Positions 9,070 through 17,551 of a stretch of 64,000 bases of DNA are shown here, one piece after another. The notes under the pieces were generated by a model. The model saw only the letters and a program-made list of their open reading frames with translations, was not told the origin of the DNA and ran no database searches. The position numbers and the translations under genes were made by a program. Source of the DNA: an uncultured Arachnia sp. (GTDB lineage Bacteria > Actinomycetota > Actinomycetes > Propionibacteriales > Propionibacteriaceae); NCBI GenBank assembly GCA_947493995.1, contig CANLTJ010000001.1, positions 248,001 through 312,000 on the forward strand, read 5' to 3'. Position 1 is the stretch's first letter; each line of letters starts with the position of its first letter.

Positions 9070-10247
9070 TAGGTCGCCTGTGCGGCTCGCACGGTGAGCC
9101 GGGCACGTTGTACCGCCGTGGGTCCGAACCGGAGCACTGCCCGATCCACTGCCCGTTCCGCCTGTTCCCAGCCACACGTCGGCTCATCAAGCGTTGGTTG
9201 CACGTAGGTGTCGTCCTTCTCCGCCAGCTTCTCCACCCGTACCCCCACCCGCCTGATCCGGGCACGTTGCAGATGCAGTTTCCGCCACAATCGCATCGCT
9301 TCCGCATGAATCTCACCCGTCAGATCCGTGGGCGCCCTGAGTGTGCCGGTTCGCGTGATCGTCGTGAAATCGGCGAACCTCACCGACAGCGTCACCACCT
9401 GTCCCACCATTGACTGGGCGCGCATCCTGGCGGCCGTACGCGCCGCCATCCGCAGGATCTCGGTGGCCACCACCTCCTCGTCATCGGTGTCGCACCCAAA
9501 CGTCTCCTGGGAGCCGATGCTGCGCTCAGCCGGTTCCCGCGACAACACGGAGCGGTCATCCTGACCCCACGCCAGGTCGAACAACAACCTGCCCTGCCCC
9601 TCACCCAGTGCCCGCTGCAGCGTGGGGCGGGGAGTGTTGGCGATGTCACGCACCGTCATCAGGCCCAACCGGTGCAGCTTCTCCGCCGTCACCTCCCCCA
9701 CACCCCAGATGGCATCCACCGGCAGGGGATGAAGAAAGGAGATCACGGCGTCGGGGGCCACCACCTTCAACCCATCAGGTTTCGCCGCCTTCGAGGCAAG
9801 TTTGGCGATGAACTTGCTGGGTCCGATGCCGATGGAGCACGGAATCCTCTGCTCATCCATGATCTGTGCCCGCATTCCCTCGGCGACGATGCCCGCATCA
9901 CCACCGAGCCGACGCAGCGCACTCGTGAGGTCGATGAATGCCTCGTCGATGGAAGTCATCTCCACCTTGTCCGTCAGGGTGTCGAACACCGCCGAGACGG
10001 CCTTGGAAACCTCGGTGTAGTGATCGAAATCGGGATGCACCACCATCACCTGTGGACACAGCCGTCTGGCCCTGGTGGAAGGCATGCCTGCGGTGATCCC
10101 GTAGACGCGTGCCGGATAGTTGGCAGAGAGCACCACACCGCGGGCACTGCCTCCCACGAACATGGGAACATTCTTCAGTGAGGGGTCGCGTGCCATCTCC
10201 ACGGAGGCGTAGAACGCATCCATGTCCACGTGCAGAATTGTCCTCAT
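9069..10247 (-). CDS. dinB: DNA polymerase IV (DinB, Y-family)
   Basis: Translesion polymerase of 392 residues with the Y-family catalytic residues intact: D8 (HVDMDAF) and D101-E102 in SIDEAF. The fingers/palm and little-finger regions are also present (for example SIGIGPSKFIAKLAS). Many actinobacterial dnaE2 cassettes carry the catalytically dead ImuB at this place. Here the active-site acids are present, so this looks like a working DinB. It starts 6 bp after dnaE2 and should be co-transcribed under LexA control. The stop TAG at 9071-9069 abuts the inserted element. Before insertion it overlapped the DUF3040 stop as CTAG. Confidence 0.93.
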   Translation of the reverse strand: MRTILHVDMDAFYASVEMARDPSLKNVPMFVGGSARGVVLSANYPARVYGITAGMPSTRARRLCPQVMVVHPDFDHYTEVSKAVSAVFDTLTDKVEMTSIDEAFIDLTSALRRLGGDAGIVAEGMRAQIMDEQRIPCSIGIGPSKFIAKLASKAAKPDGLKVVAPDAVISFLHPLPVDAIWGVGEVTAEKLHRLGLMTVRDIANTPRPTLQRALGEGQGRLLFDLAWGQDDRSVLSREPAERSIGSQETFGCDTDDEEVVATEILRMAARTAARMRAQSMVGQVVTLSVRFADFTTITRTGTLRAPTDLTGEIHAEAMRLWRKLHLQRARIRRVGVRVEKLAEKDDTYVQPTLDEPTCGWEQAERAVDRAVLRFGPTAVQRARLTVRAAQAT

Positions 10248-10253
10248 CGTCCT

Positions 10254-13200
10254 CTACCTCCCTGAGCTGCCGGGGCTGGAGTGCCACAGTTTCCGGGGCG
10301 CCTCGGCGGCACTCGTACCCTGCGGCTTGATGTCGGCATAGGGTGACTGCTCGAATCCGCTGGCGTGCACAAGTACGCGTCGACGCCCCATCCCACCGGC
10401 CCGCGTGTGGTCCTGCGGGTCCGGTGGTGGTTCGAACCCCTCGGGTGCGGGTTCCTTCTGCATGTCCCCTGTCTCAGCCTCGGCCGCGCGCTTGGCAGCC
10501 CGAGCGTCTCGTCGTTCCTGCTCTCCCTTCTCGCCCCACTCATCCGGGATCCACTCGCCCACCGGCCCGAAGCCGACGGGTTTCGCGTTGACGATCTCCC
10601 CCACCGCGGCCAGTGCAGCCTCCGCAGTGGCGCCCGCATCGAGGGCGCCGCGCCATGCATCGTGGAGCAGGCCAAGATCCCACGCTCCTGTGGCGCGGAT
10701 GGAGATGCCACGCGGGCCGGTGCGCCGAATGATGCCACGCACCATCAGCATCCAGCTGTTGAACACCGTCGACGCATAGGGGCCCTGCGCATCCTCGAAG
10801 AATGTGACATCCGTGGGCCCGGTGGAATCGTCCAGCGTCAGGAACACCACCCGCCTGCCGGAGCGCACCGGCGGGGTCTGGGTGGCCACCTTCACCCCGC
10901 AGATGAACACCTCGGCGCGGTTGCGCTGCTGCAGCAACCGTTGGGAGCTGGTGGCCCCGAATGCCCGCAGGAACGGCAGGTAGCGCTCCATGATGTGCTG
11001 GCTGGCATCCAGGCCCAGGATTTCCAGTTCGGAACGCAGCCGCTGATCATCATCCATTTCAGGCAGTCCAGTGGACACCACGTCCACCGCCTCTTCGCCT
11101 TCGCTGAAGTCGAAGGCAGCCTGTATCGCCTGCCCCTTCGGCACGAGGGTCTTCTGGCTCTGGGCACGGGCCAGCGCACCCGGATCCTCGATGCCCTGCA
11201 GTACCGAGTGGCGGCGACGGCCACCAGCGCGGGACCGGGCGCGCTCGTCGGAGCGACGCATGCGGTGCAGGTCCGCCAGCGCGAGAAGCAGGTCACGACG
11301 GGTGACCTGCTCCCGTCGAGCCACGGCGGCATGGCGCCCGATGCCGTAGAGCCGGTCGAAGGCACCTGCCAGGACAAGGCGCTCCGCCACGGGATGATCC
11401 ACTCCTGCGCGCCCCCAGAAGTCGCTGAGCGATGCATAGGGCTGACCGGCGACGATCCGTCCGATCTCCGCCTCCCCCATGCCCTTGACATCGGCCAGGG
11501 ACAATCGGATCCCCCAGCCGGAGATGGTGGGCAGGCCTGCCACGGCCATCGGTTCCTGCCATGTCCGGGGCAGTGCCGTGGCGTCCAGGTCAAGGGCTTC
11601 CTCCTGGCAGTCCTCCCGCTCCACGTGATAGGTGCCATCGCTGTGGTTGACGTCCAGACCGAGAATCCGGATACCCATGCGCCGGGCCTCCTCGAGCAGC
11701 AACCGCTTGGGATACATGCCCGGATCATGGGTGAGGATGCCGGCGATGAAATGCGCCGGGTAGTGCCGCTTCAGCCACGCCGACTGGTACGTGGGCAGGG
11801 CGAAAGCGGCGGCGTGTGCTTTGCAGAAGCCGAAGGAGGCGAAGGCCACGAGGATGTGCCACAGCTCCTCGATGATCGGCTCGGTGTAGCCCTTCGCCTG
11901 CGCTTTCGGCCACAACCACTGCCTGACCTCCTCCTGTCCCTGTTTGTCCCCCAGCGCCCGGCGCACCTCGTCGCCCTGGGCGAGCGAGCAGCCGGTGGCG
12001 ATGGAGATCAGCATGATGACCTGCTCGTGGAACACCACCACCCCGCCGGTCTGCTCGAGCGCCGGAATGAAGCTCGGGTGCAGGTACTCGGGTGTGCGCC
12101 AACCCTGCCTGGCCTCCAGGAAGGGGGTGACCATGTCCGACTTCACGGGGCCGGGCCGGAACAAGGAGATGTCGACGATGATGTCGTGGAAGGTTTCGGG
12201 ACCGAATTTGCCCACCAGTTCCCGTTGTCCCGGGGACTCGATCTGGAAACAGCCGAGCGTGGCACGGTGGGCGATCATGTCGTAGGTGTCCGGGTCATCG
12301 AATGGGGCGAGGTTGTCGATGTCCGGGGTGGGGCCGGGGGGCTGGGTGCGTGTGATCTCATCCAGGGCATGCGCCATGGAGGACTGCATGCGGATTCCCA
12401 GTACGTCGAGCTTCAGCAGACCGAGATCCTCCACGTCGTCCTTGTCGAACTGGCTCATGGGGAACCCGCCGAAGCTGGCTTCCATGGGGGTGCGCTGCCT
12501 CAGCGACGAATCGCTGAGCAGGACACCGCAGGGGTGCAGGGCGATGTGGCGGGGCAGGCCGTCGAGTGATTCCACGAGGTTGAACAGCACTTCCAGCCGC
12601 TGCTCACCGAGGCCGGCGGCCCGCAGCTCCGGCAGGTCGCGCAGTGCAGCCTTCGCGTCGCGTGCCCGCACGTGGGGGAAGGCCTTGGCCATGGCGTCCA
12701 CCTCCGCGGGCGGTAGGCTGAGTGCGGCGCCGACGTCGCGGACGGCGTGGCGCACCCGGTAGGTCTCCAGCATCGCCACACAGGAGACGCGTTGGCCGCC
12801 GAAGGTTTCCAGAACTTTCTCATAGATCTCGGTGCGGCGGTGGGATTCCACGTCCAGATCGATGTCCGGCAGCGCATGCCGCAGTGGGGAGAGGAACCTC
12901 TCCATGAGCAGGCCGTGGGCCATGGGGTCCACACCGGAGACGCCGAGCGCGTAGTTCACGAGGCTGCCTGCCCCGGAACCACGGGCGGCGCAGCGGATGC
13001 CGAGGTCGCGAATGAGTTGCACCACGTCGGCGACGGTCAGGAAGTAGGACTCGAATCCGAGCGTGCCGATGACGGCCAGTTCGTCCTCGAGCCGGTCCCG
13101 GACCTCATCCCCGGGCGTGGAGTAGCGCGCCGCCAGGCCCGCTTCACAGCGGGCACGCAGCACTGCGGGCGCCTGCTGCGTGGTGGTGCCGAGCGTCTCG

Positions 13201-14120
13201 AACTCCGGCAGCCGGATCTCTCCCAGCCCGATGTCGGCGATGGGGTCCAGTCTGCACTCCAGTGCCAGTTCCCTGGTGCGGTGCAGCAGCGCCTGCGGGT
13301 CCTCCCCTGCCAGTAGAGCTGCCTCCTCGGCGGCGAAGACCATGGCAGCCGTGCCCTTGAGGTGACCCTCGGCGTTGCGTCGGTCAATGTTGCGCATGTC
13401 CAGCGGAACCAGCCGCCGGGTGGCATCGAGGACGTCGACGGTGGCCGCCTGCTCGCGGTGCGCCATCCGCACCATGTTGGTCAGCACCGAACGCAGACCG
13501 CTCTCCGACGCCAGCCGCAGGATGCCCGCGGCATGGTGCGCGGAGGTGACGCCCCGGCCACCCACGTGGTGGTTGGTGGCGGCCAGCACCACCTGGTCAC
13601 CCAGTTGTTCCTGCCACAGCGCCAGCCGGCGGCGCGCGTCGGAGAAACCTTCTGCGGCCAACAGGTTCCCGACGTCGGAATCGGCACCGAGGGTGAGAAC
13701 CACATCGCGGCCCACGCAGTGCTGGAACACCATTTCCGGTGTCACCACGGGGTTGCCCCGTTCCCCGCTGAGGTGGGAGGACGTGATGAGCGAGCACAGC
13801 GTGGCCCAGCCAGCACGCGAGGTGGCGGTCACCACCACCCGCGGCAGACGGGGATCACGCAACTGACCACCGCGGGCAGGCGTGGGGCGTCGCGTCGGCA
13901 GTTCCCCGTCCCCCAATGCCAGATCCACCCCCACCACCGGTGCGATGCCTGCTTTCAGGCATGCCTTGGCGAATCGGACCGCCCCGTAGAGCCCGCCCCG
14001 ATCAGTCAGCGCAAGCGTGTCCATGCCCAGGTCTGCGGCTGCTCCCACCAGTGCGCTGGGGTGCGAGGCGCCGTACTGGAAGGAGTATCCCGAGGCCACC
14101 CTCAGATGGGTGAACTGCAT
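10254..14120 (-). CDS. dnaE2: Error-prone DNA polymerase III alpha subunit DnaE2
   Basis: 1288-residue C-family polymerase of the DnaE2 type, required for damage-induced mutagenesis. An N-terminal PHP domain starts at FTHLRVASGYSFQYGASHP. The palm contains the catalytic P-D419-I-D421-L-D423 motif, followed by fingers, helix-hairpin-helix and an OB-fold region (VFICGVKVATQTPPVRSGRR-type). The frame is open 158 codons upstream. The ATG at 14120 is chosen because it overlaps the DUF6504 stop (TGATG) and matches the family N-terminus. Its neighbours, DUF6504 upstream and dinB downstream, form an SOS operon. Confidence 0.94.
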   Translation of the reverse strand: MQFTHLRVASGYSFQYGASHPSALVGAAADLGMDTLALTDRGGLYGAVRFAKACLKAGIAPVVGVDLALGDGELPTRRPTPARGGQLRDPRLPRVVVTATSRAGWATLCSLITSSHLSGERGNPVVTPEMVFQHCVGRDVVLTLGADSDVGNLLAAEGFSDARRRLALWQEQLGDQVVLAATNHHVGGRGVTSAHHAAGILRLASESGLRSVLTNMVRMAHREQAATVDVLDATRRLVPLDMRNIDRRNAEGHLKGTAAMVFAAEEAALLAGEDPQALLHRTRELALECRLDPIADIGLGEIRLPEFETLGTTTQQAPAVLRARCEAGLAARYSTPGDEVRDRLEDELAVIGTLGFESYFLTVADVVQLIRDLGIRCAARGSGAGSLVNYALGVSGVDPMAHGLLMERFLSPLRHALPDIDLDVESHRRTEIYEKVLETFGGQRVSCVAMLETYRVRHAVRDVGAALSLPPAEVDAMAKAFPHVRARDAKAALRDLPELRAAGLGEQRLEVLFNLVESLDGLPRHIALHPCGVLLSDSSLRQRTPMEASFGGFPMSQFDKDDVEDLGLLKLDVLGIRMQSSMAHALDEITRTQPPGPTPDIDNLAPFDDPDTYDMIAHRATLGCFQIESPGQRELVGKFGPETFHDIIVDISLFRPGPVKSDMVTPFLEARQGWRTPEYLHPSFIPALEQTGGVVVFHEQVIMLISIATGCSLAQGDEVRRALGDKQGQEEVRQWLWPKAQAKGYTEPIIEELWHILVAFASFGFCKAHAAAFALPTYQSAWLKRHYPAHFIAGILTHDPGMYPKRLLLEEARRMGIRILGLDVNHSDGTYHVEREDCQEEALDLDATALPRTWQEPMAVAGLPTISGWGIRLSLADVKGMGEAEIGRIVAGQPYASLSDFWGRAGVDHPVAERLVLAGAFDRLYGIGRHAAVARREQVTRRDLLLALADLHRMRRSDERARSRAGGRRRHSVLQGIEDPGALARAQSQKTLVPKGQAIQAAFDFSEGEEAVDVVSTGLPEMDDDQRLRSELEILGLDASQHIMERYLPFLRAFGATSSQRLLQQRNRAEVFICGVKVATQTPPVRSGRRVVFLTLDDSTGPTDVTFFEDAQGPYASTVFNSWMLMVRGIIRRTGPRGISIRATGAWDLGLLHDAWRGALDAGATAEAALAAVGEIVNAKPVGFGPVGEWIPDEWGEKGEQERRDARAAKRAAEAETGDMQKEPAPEGFEPPPDPQDHTRAGGMGRRRVLVHASGFEQSPYADIKPQGTSAAEAPRKLWHSSPGSSGR

Positions 14121-14425
14121 CAGTCGCACACCGCCCGGAGCACCCAGTCGTCGCGACCCACGGAGTGGGCCAGTTCGTAGACACCGCGCTGCATGCCGTT
14201 GCCTGCCTCGACGCGCCACACCTCCATCTCCTCCAGCAGGTCGGTGCCCGCCGTGGGTGTCGCCGCGTCCCCGCGTGCTGCCGAGACATGCGGTGATTCC
14301 CACCACGCCGTCGACGTGCTCCACCTGCCCTGAATCTCCTTGACGAGCAGGAGGCGGTTGCGCCAGATGAACTGCCGGGGGCGATCGCTGAAGAGGACAC
14401 AGATGGATTCGTCGTAGGTGCGCAT
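14120..14425 (-). CDS. DUF6504 family protein upstream of dnaE2
   Basis: 101-residue soluble protein starting MRTYDESICVLFSDRPRQF. It is preceded by GGAGG 6 nt before the ATG. DUF6504 proteins are small actinobacterial proteins commonly encoded beside dnaE2/imuB mutagenesis genes, and their function is unknown. As first gene of the transcript with the LexA box, it is expected to be damage-inducible. Its TGA overlaps the dnaE2 ATG by one base. A longer reading of the same frame begins upstream inside the leader hairpin and has no ribosome site, so I reject it. Confidence 0.8.
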   Translation of the reverse strand: MRTYDESICVLFSDRPRQFIWRNRLLLVKEIQGRWSTSTAWWESPHVSAARGDAATPTAGTDLLEEMEVWRVEAGNGMQRGVYELAHSVGRDDWVLRAVCD

Positions 14426-14478
14426 GGGGGCCTCCAAGTGGATCTCGTGACGAACTGTGCTGGTTTCGACCCGAGGAG

Positions 14479-14525
14479 GCTTTGGGCCCCGGCGCAGGGG
14501 TCGAGGCCACGCCGGGGCCCAAAGC
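14479..14525 (-). promoter_or_regulatory. Large perfect hairpin in the 5' leader of the SOS operon
   Basis: Two 16-bp arms are perfectly complementary: GCTTTGGGCCCCGGCG at 14479-14494 and CGCCGGGGCCCAAAGC at 14510-14525, with a 15-nt loop. The structure lies in the transcribed leader, between the LexA box (14574-14589) and the DUF6504 ATG (14425). No U run follows in the minus direction, so it is not a standard terminator. An attenuator, an RNA-stability element or a factor-binding site are possibilities. Confidence 0.7.
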
Positions 14526-14573
14526 GGCCCTCCATGCATCGTCGGTGGTTCCGGGTCCTTCCCCAGACTTCAT

Positions 14574-14589
14574 TCGAACAACCGTTCGA
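14574..14589 (-). promoter_or_regulatory. LexA (SOS) box
   Basis: TCGAACGGTTGTTCGA on the minus strand is a perfect palindrome in both half-sites (TCGAAC and GTTCGA with 4-nt spacing), the actinobacterial/Gram-positive LexA consensus. It lies just downstream of the predicted -10, covering the likely transcription start, so LexA binding would block transcription of DUF6504-dnaE2-dinB. Confidence 0.92.
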
Positions 14590-14599
14590 TACAAAACCC

Positions 14600-14630
14600 A
14601 CTATACGCCCGGGTCCCGACAGTTCGTCAA
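14600..14630 (-). promoter_or_regulatory. Promoter of the DUF6504-dnaE2-dinB operon
   Basis: On the minus strand a -35-like TTGACG (14630-14625) and a -10-like TATAGT (14605-14600) are separated by 19 bp. The LexA box follows 10 bp after the -10. The spacing is slightly long, but the position relative to the LexA box supports the call. Confidence 0.6.
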
Positions 14631-14652
14631 GACACCGTGCGCATTCCAGTTC

Positions 14653-15372
14653 TCACTGCTGTGCGTGAGGGTGGTCCCAGTGACCCGGGCGGGTGAATTC
14701 GACGTAGTTGGCGTCCACGTGTGTGGCGGTCACGGTGGCCGTGCAGAACAGCAACGAGAGGGTGGGGATACCCAGAGGACGGTTGTCCCGGATGATCGAG
14801 GCGTCGTCGGTGGGAGGCAGCTCGGTGGTGCGCGCCAGCAACTCCAGCCAGGGACCGAACCAGTCGTCGGCATCGTCGTCCGGGGCGGAGCTGCGGAACT
14901 CCTCCAGCCAACGCGGTACCCGGGGAAACGACGGGTCGTTGGGGACTGTGCTGTTGACCAGCATGTGCACACCCGGAGGCAGAGTGTGCGTCTCGACGGT
15001 GCCGCCGTCGGAGAGTGTGAGGCAGACCTCAGGCCCGTCGATGCTGACCAGGTTATAGGGCTGGGTGCGCCGTGAGGCATCCGGGGCACGGCCGGAGACG
15101 GCATCCAGCACCACCTCACCCCGTGAGGCCAGCCCCCGGCTCGGGGCGGGGCCACCGACGTTCAGCAGTACTGCCAGCCGCCCGGCATCGGAACAGGTGG
15201 CCAGCCAGGCCCCGCCGGCGCGAGCATCCCGCACACCCTCGACGCCGGGATGCGTGGTGGGCCACCATGGACCGAGCGCGTCCCACGGACGCGTCGGGTC
15301 CTCGTCGCGAATGGCCAGCACCCGGGTTGGTTGCGACGCCTCTGTCGGGACTCGGACTACTACTGTGCACAT
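14653..15372 (-). CDS. NRDE (TANGO2-like) family protein
   Basis: 239 residues beginning Met-Cys-Thr, so Cys2 would be exposed as an N-terminal nucleophile after Met removal, as in Ntn-hydrolase-like proteins of this family. The characteristic N-R-D-E region appears as IRDEDPTRPWD followed by a conserved Trp-rich stretch (ALGPWWP). The function of bacterial members is not established. A G-rich ribosome site (GAGGGG) precedes the ATG. It is divergent from coaBC, with only 37 bp between them. Confidence 0.75.
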   Translation of the reverse strand: MCTVVVRVPTEASQPTRVLAIRDEDPTRPWDALGPWWPTTHPGVEGVRDARAGGAWLATCSDAGRLAVLLNVGGPAPSRGLASRGEVVLDAVSGRAPDASRRTQPYNLVSIDGPEVCLTLSDGGTVETHTLPPGVHMLVNSTVPNDPSFPRVPRWLEEFRSSAPDDDADDWFGPWLELLARTTELPPTDDASIIRDNRPLGIPTLSLLFCTATVTATHVDANYVEFTRPGHWDHPHAQQ

Positions 15373-15409
15373 GCTGACCCCTCAATCGCGGGTGTGAGAA
15401 GATCCTTGG

Positions 15410-16666
15410 GTGTTCATGGTTGTCGGTGTGAGCGGTGGTGTCGCAGCATACAAGAGCGTCCATCTCGTGCGGCTGCTCGTCCTCGCCGGTCATGAGGTGC
15501 ACGTCGTCCCGACGGAGGACTCGTTGAGATTCGTCGGCACCTCGACGTGGGAGTCGATCAGCCGCAACTCCGTGACCACGTCCGTGCACGACGACGTCGC
15601 CCAGGTCCGCCACGTGGCGCTCGGTCAGGCGGCCGATCTCATCATCGTGGCACCCGCCACGGCCAACACTCTCGCACGGATGGCCGCAGGCTTCGCCGAC
15701 AACCTGTTGGGCACCACGCTGCTGGCGAGCACCGCGCCCGTCGTCGTCGCACCGGCCATGCACACCGAGATGTGGTCACATCCCGCCACCCGGCACAACG
15801 TGGACACTCTTCGCGCGCGGGGCGTGCACGTCGTCGGACCCGCCGACGGGCCACTGACCGGCGGTGATTCCGGTCCTGGCCGGATGTCCGAGCCCGAGGA
15901 GATCCTCCAGGCGGCACTGGCAGCGGTGCCCGGGGACGCCGACCTGGCGGGGCTGCAGGTGGCAGTGTCCACCGGCGGCACCCGGGAGCCCATCGACCCC
16001 GTCCGGTTCCTCGGCAATCGCTCCAGCGGACGGCAGGGCGCCGATGTGGCGCTCGCTGCCGCACGACGAGGCGCGGATGTCAGACTTCTGGCTGCCCATG
16101 TCGGCGACGGGGTGCTGGCGGAGGCTGCCCGGCATCCCCGCATCACCATTGAGCACGCCGGAACTGCGGTGGAACTCCGGGATGCCGCCCTGAGCGCCGC
16201 CGTCGAGACGGACGTCGTCGTCATGGTGGCCGCGGTCGCCGACTACCGGGTCGCGGAGATGAGCGATCGGAAGTTGTCGAAGCAGGGGGACGAGGGACTC
16301 TCCCTTGACCTCGTCCAGAATCCCGACATTCTGGCCACCCTGGCGAGGGACCGCCGGGAGGGACAGACGATCGTCGGTTTCGCTGCCGAGACCGCCCAGA
16401 CCGATGACGAGTTGATCGCCAAGGGCCGCGCCAAACGTCGCCGCAAGGGGGTCGACCTGCTCGCCGTCAATGCAGTCGGTTGGACGAAAGGCTTCGAGTC
16501 CGTCGACAACGCGGCGCTCGTCCTGGATGCGCAGGACAATGTTCTCACCCGGGTGCAGGGCTCCAAACGCGACGTCGCCAATGCGTTGTGGGATGCGGTG
16601 CTCACCGTGCGTCAGCGCACGAGAACGGAGTCGACGCTCGGCGAGCCGTCGCTGCCCGAGACGTAA
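15410..16666 (+). CDS. coaBC: Bifunctional phosphopantothenoylcysteine decarboxylase / phosphopantothenate-cysteine ligase
   Basis: Two consecutive steps of coenzyme A synthesis: CoaB joins 4'-phosphopantothenate and cysteine, and CoaC decarboxylates the product. The 418-residue fusion has an N-terminal flavodoxin-like CoaC half (VVGVSGGVAAYK, then the APAMHTEMW motif) and a C-terminal CoaB half (VSTGGTREPIDPVRFLGNRSSG, then AAVADYR and the K-rich ligase motif). The GTG at 15410 begins the frame; an ATG 6 nt later is an alternative. The 3' end overlaps the convergent Thr-rich gene by 55 bp. Confidence 0.95.
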   Translation: MFMVVGVSGGVAAYKSVHLVRLLVLAGHEVHVVPTEDSLRFVGTSTWESISRNSVTTSVHDDVAQVRHVALGQAADLIIVAPATANTLARMAAGFADNLLGTTLLASTAPVVVAPAMHTEMWSHPATRHNVDTLRARGVHVVGPADGPLTGGDSGPGRMSEPEEILQAALAAVPGDADLAGLQVAVSTGGTREPIDPVRFLGNRSSGRQGADVALAAARRGADVRLLAAHVGDGVLAEAARHPRITIEHAGTAVELRDAALSAAVETDVVVMVAAVADYRVAEMSDRKLSKQGDEGLSLDLVQNPDILATLARDRREGQTIVGFAAETAQTDDELIAKGRAKRRRKGVDLLAVNAVGWTKGFESVDNAALVLDAQDNVLTRVQGSKRDVANALWDAVLTVRQRTRTESTLGEPSLPET

Positions 16667-17415
16667 CAGTCCACGATCTGCTCCGCGCCGTCGAGCTGGG
16701 CTCCAAGCTTGATGAACCACGAGTCCAGATCGTTGCGCAACGCGGTCACCAGCGCCTCGCCGGCCGGAACGTTCACCTCCGCCTCGGGATTCTCACTCGT
16801 CAGTCTCTCCTCGACGGCGATGGCGCACGCGGAGATCGCGGCCTCGCGCCTGAGACCCTGACTGTTCTGCCGCACCACCGTTTCGGTGACGGTCACCACC
16901 ACGGTCGGCGCGGGAGGTGCCGTCACCTCCACGGTTTCCGTCGCTGTGGAGCTGATCTCCCATGTTTCGGTGGCGGTCACCCGCACCCGTGTCGTCTCCG
17001 TTGCCGTGGTCTCGACCCTCTCGGTTGCCGTGGCCGTGGTGTCGATCGTCTCTCTCACCGTCCGGGTCACCGTCACTTCTGGATTCTCGGGCTCGCTGAC
17101 ATCCGGTGTGGCGACCAGTGGCGGGGGTTCCTGCTCCGTGGTGTTGTCAAGGCTGGCACCCCAGACGCCTGCACCGGCGGCCAGACCCACGAGGGCGGCA
17201 ACCGCACCAATGAACCACTTTCGGCTCCACACCGGCTCCGGCGATGGGTTCTCGGCCACGTGGACGTCCACCGGTGCGTCGTCGTCGACGGCCACGCCAG
17301 CCTCATCCGTGATGGGACGAAAAATGTTGTCCATCATCGTCGGGCTCTCGTCGGACGCGGCGTCGTTGTCGACACCGGGGGCGGCTCTGCCCTCGCTGTC
17401 GTCAACGCCGTTCAT
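16612..17415 (-). CDS. Thr-rich single-pass membrane protein, function unknown
   Basis: 267 residues. An acidic cytoplasmic region of about 70 residues is followed by one membrane segment (WFIGAVAALVGLAAGAGVWG). An extracytoplasmic stalk follows, rich in repeated TVT/TATET units (for example TATATERVETTATETTRV), and then a small C-terminal domain with two cysteines. The stalk looks like an extended, possibly glycosylated spacer. I recognise no enzymatic domain. The ATG at 17415 has AGGAGC upstream. The last 55 bp lie inside coaBC on the opposite strand, and both stop codons are clean, so both frames are probably real. Confidence 0.75.
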   Translation of the reverse strand: MNGVDDSEGRAAPGVDNDAASDESPTMMDNIFRPITDEAGVAVDDDAPVDVHVAENPSPEPVWSRKWFIGAVAALVGLAAGAGVWGASLDNTTEQEPPPLVATPDVSEPENPEVTVTRTVRETIDTTATATERVETTATETTRVRVTATETWEISSTATETVEVTAPPAPTVVVTVTETVVRQNSQGLRREAAISACAIAVEERLTSENPEAEVNVPAGEALVTALRNDLDSWFIKLGAQLDGAEQIVDCYVSGSDGSPSVDSVLVR

Positions 17416-17551
17416 CGTCGCTCCTGATCTGTACGTCTCCCGTCGTGGCGCAGTCGGACTACGTCCCAGTCTTGCCGCATTTGCCGCCCAAGCAACATGC
17501 GAATCGCGAAATGTTAGTGATTCGTGACCATGGCAGGCAGCTCGGACGGGT

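Noticed and set aside
10426..10456. GGTTCGAACCCC, resembling a tRNA T-loop
   Set aside because: It lies inside the well-supported dnaE2 frame, and no acceptor or anticodon stems can be built around it.
14121..14594. Extension of DnaE2 by 158 residues upstream of 14120
   Set aside because: It is out-of-frame reading of the DUF6504 gene and the leader hairpin; the DnaE2 family begins at the FTHLRVASGYS block.
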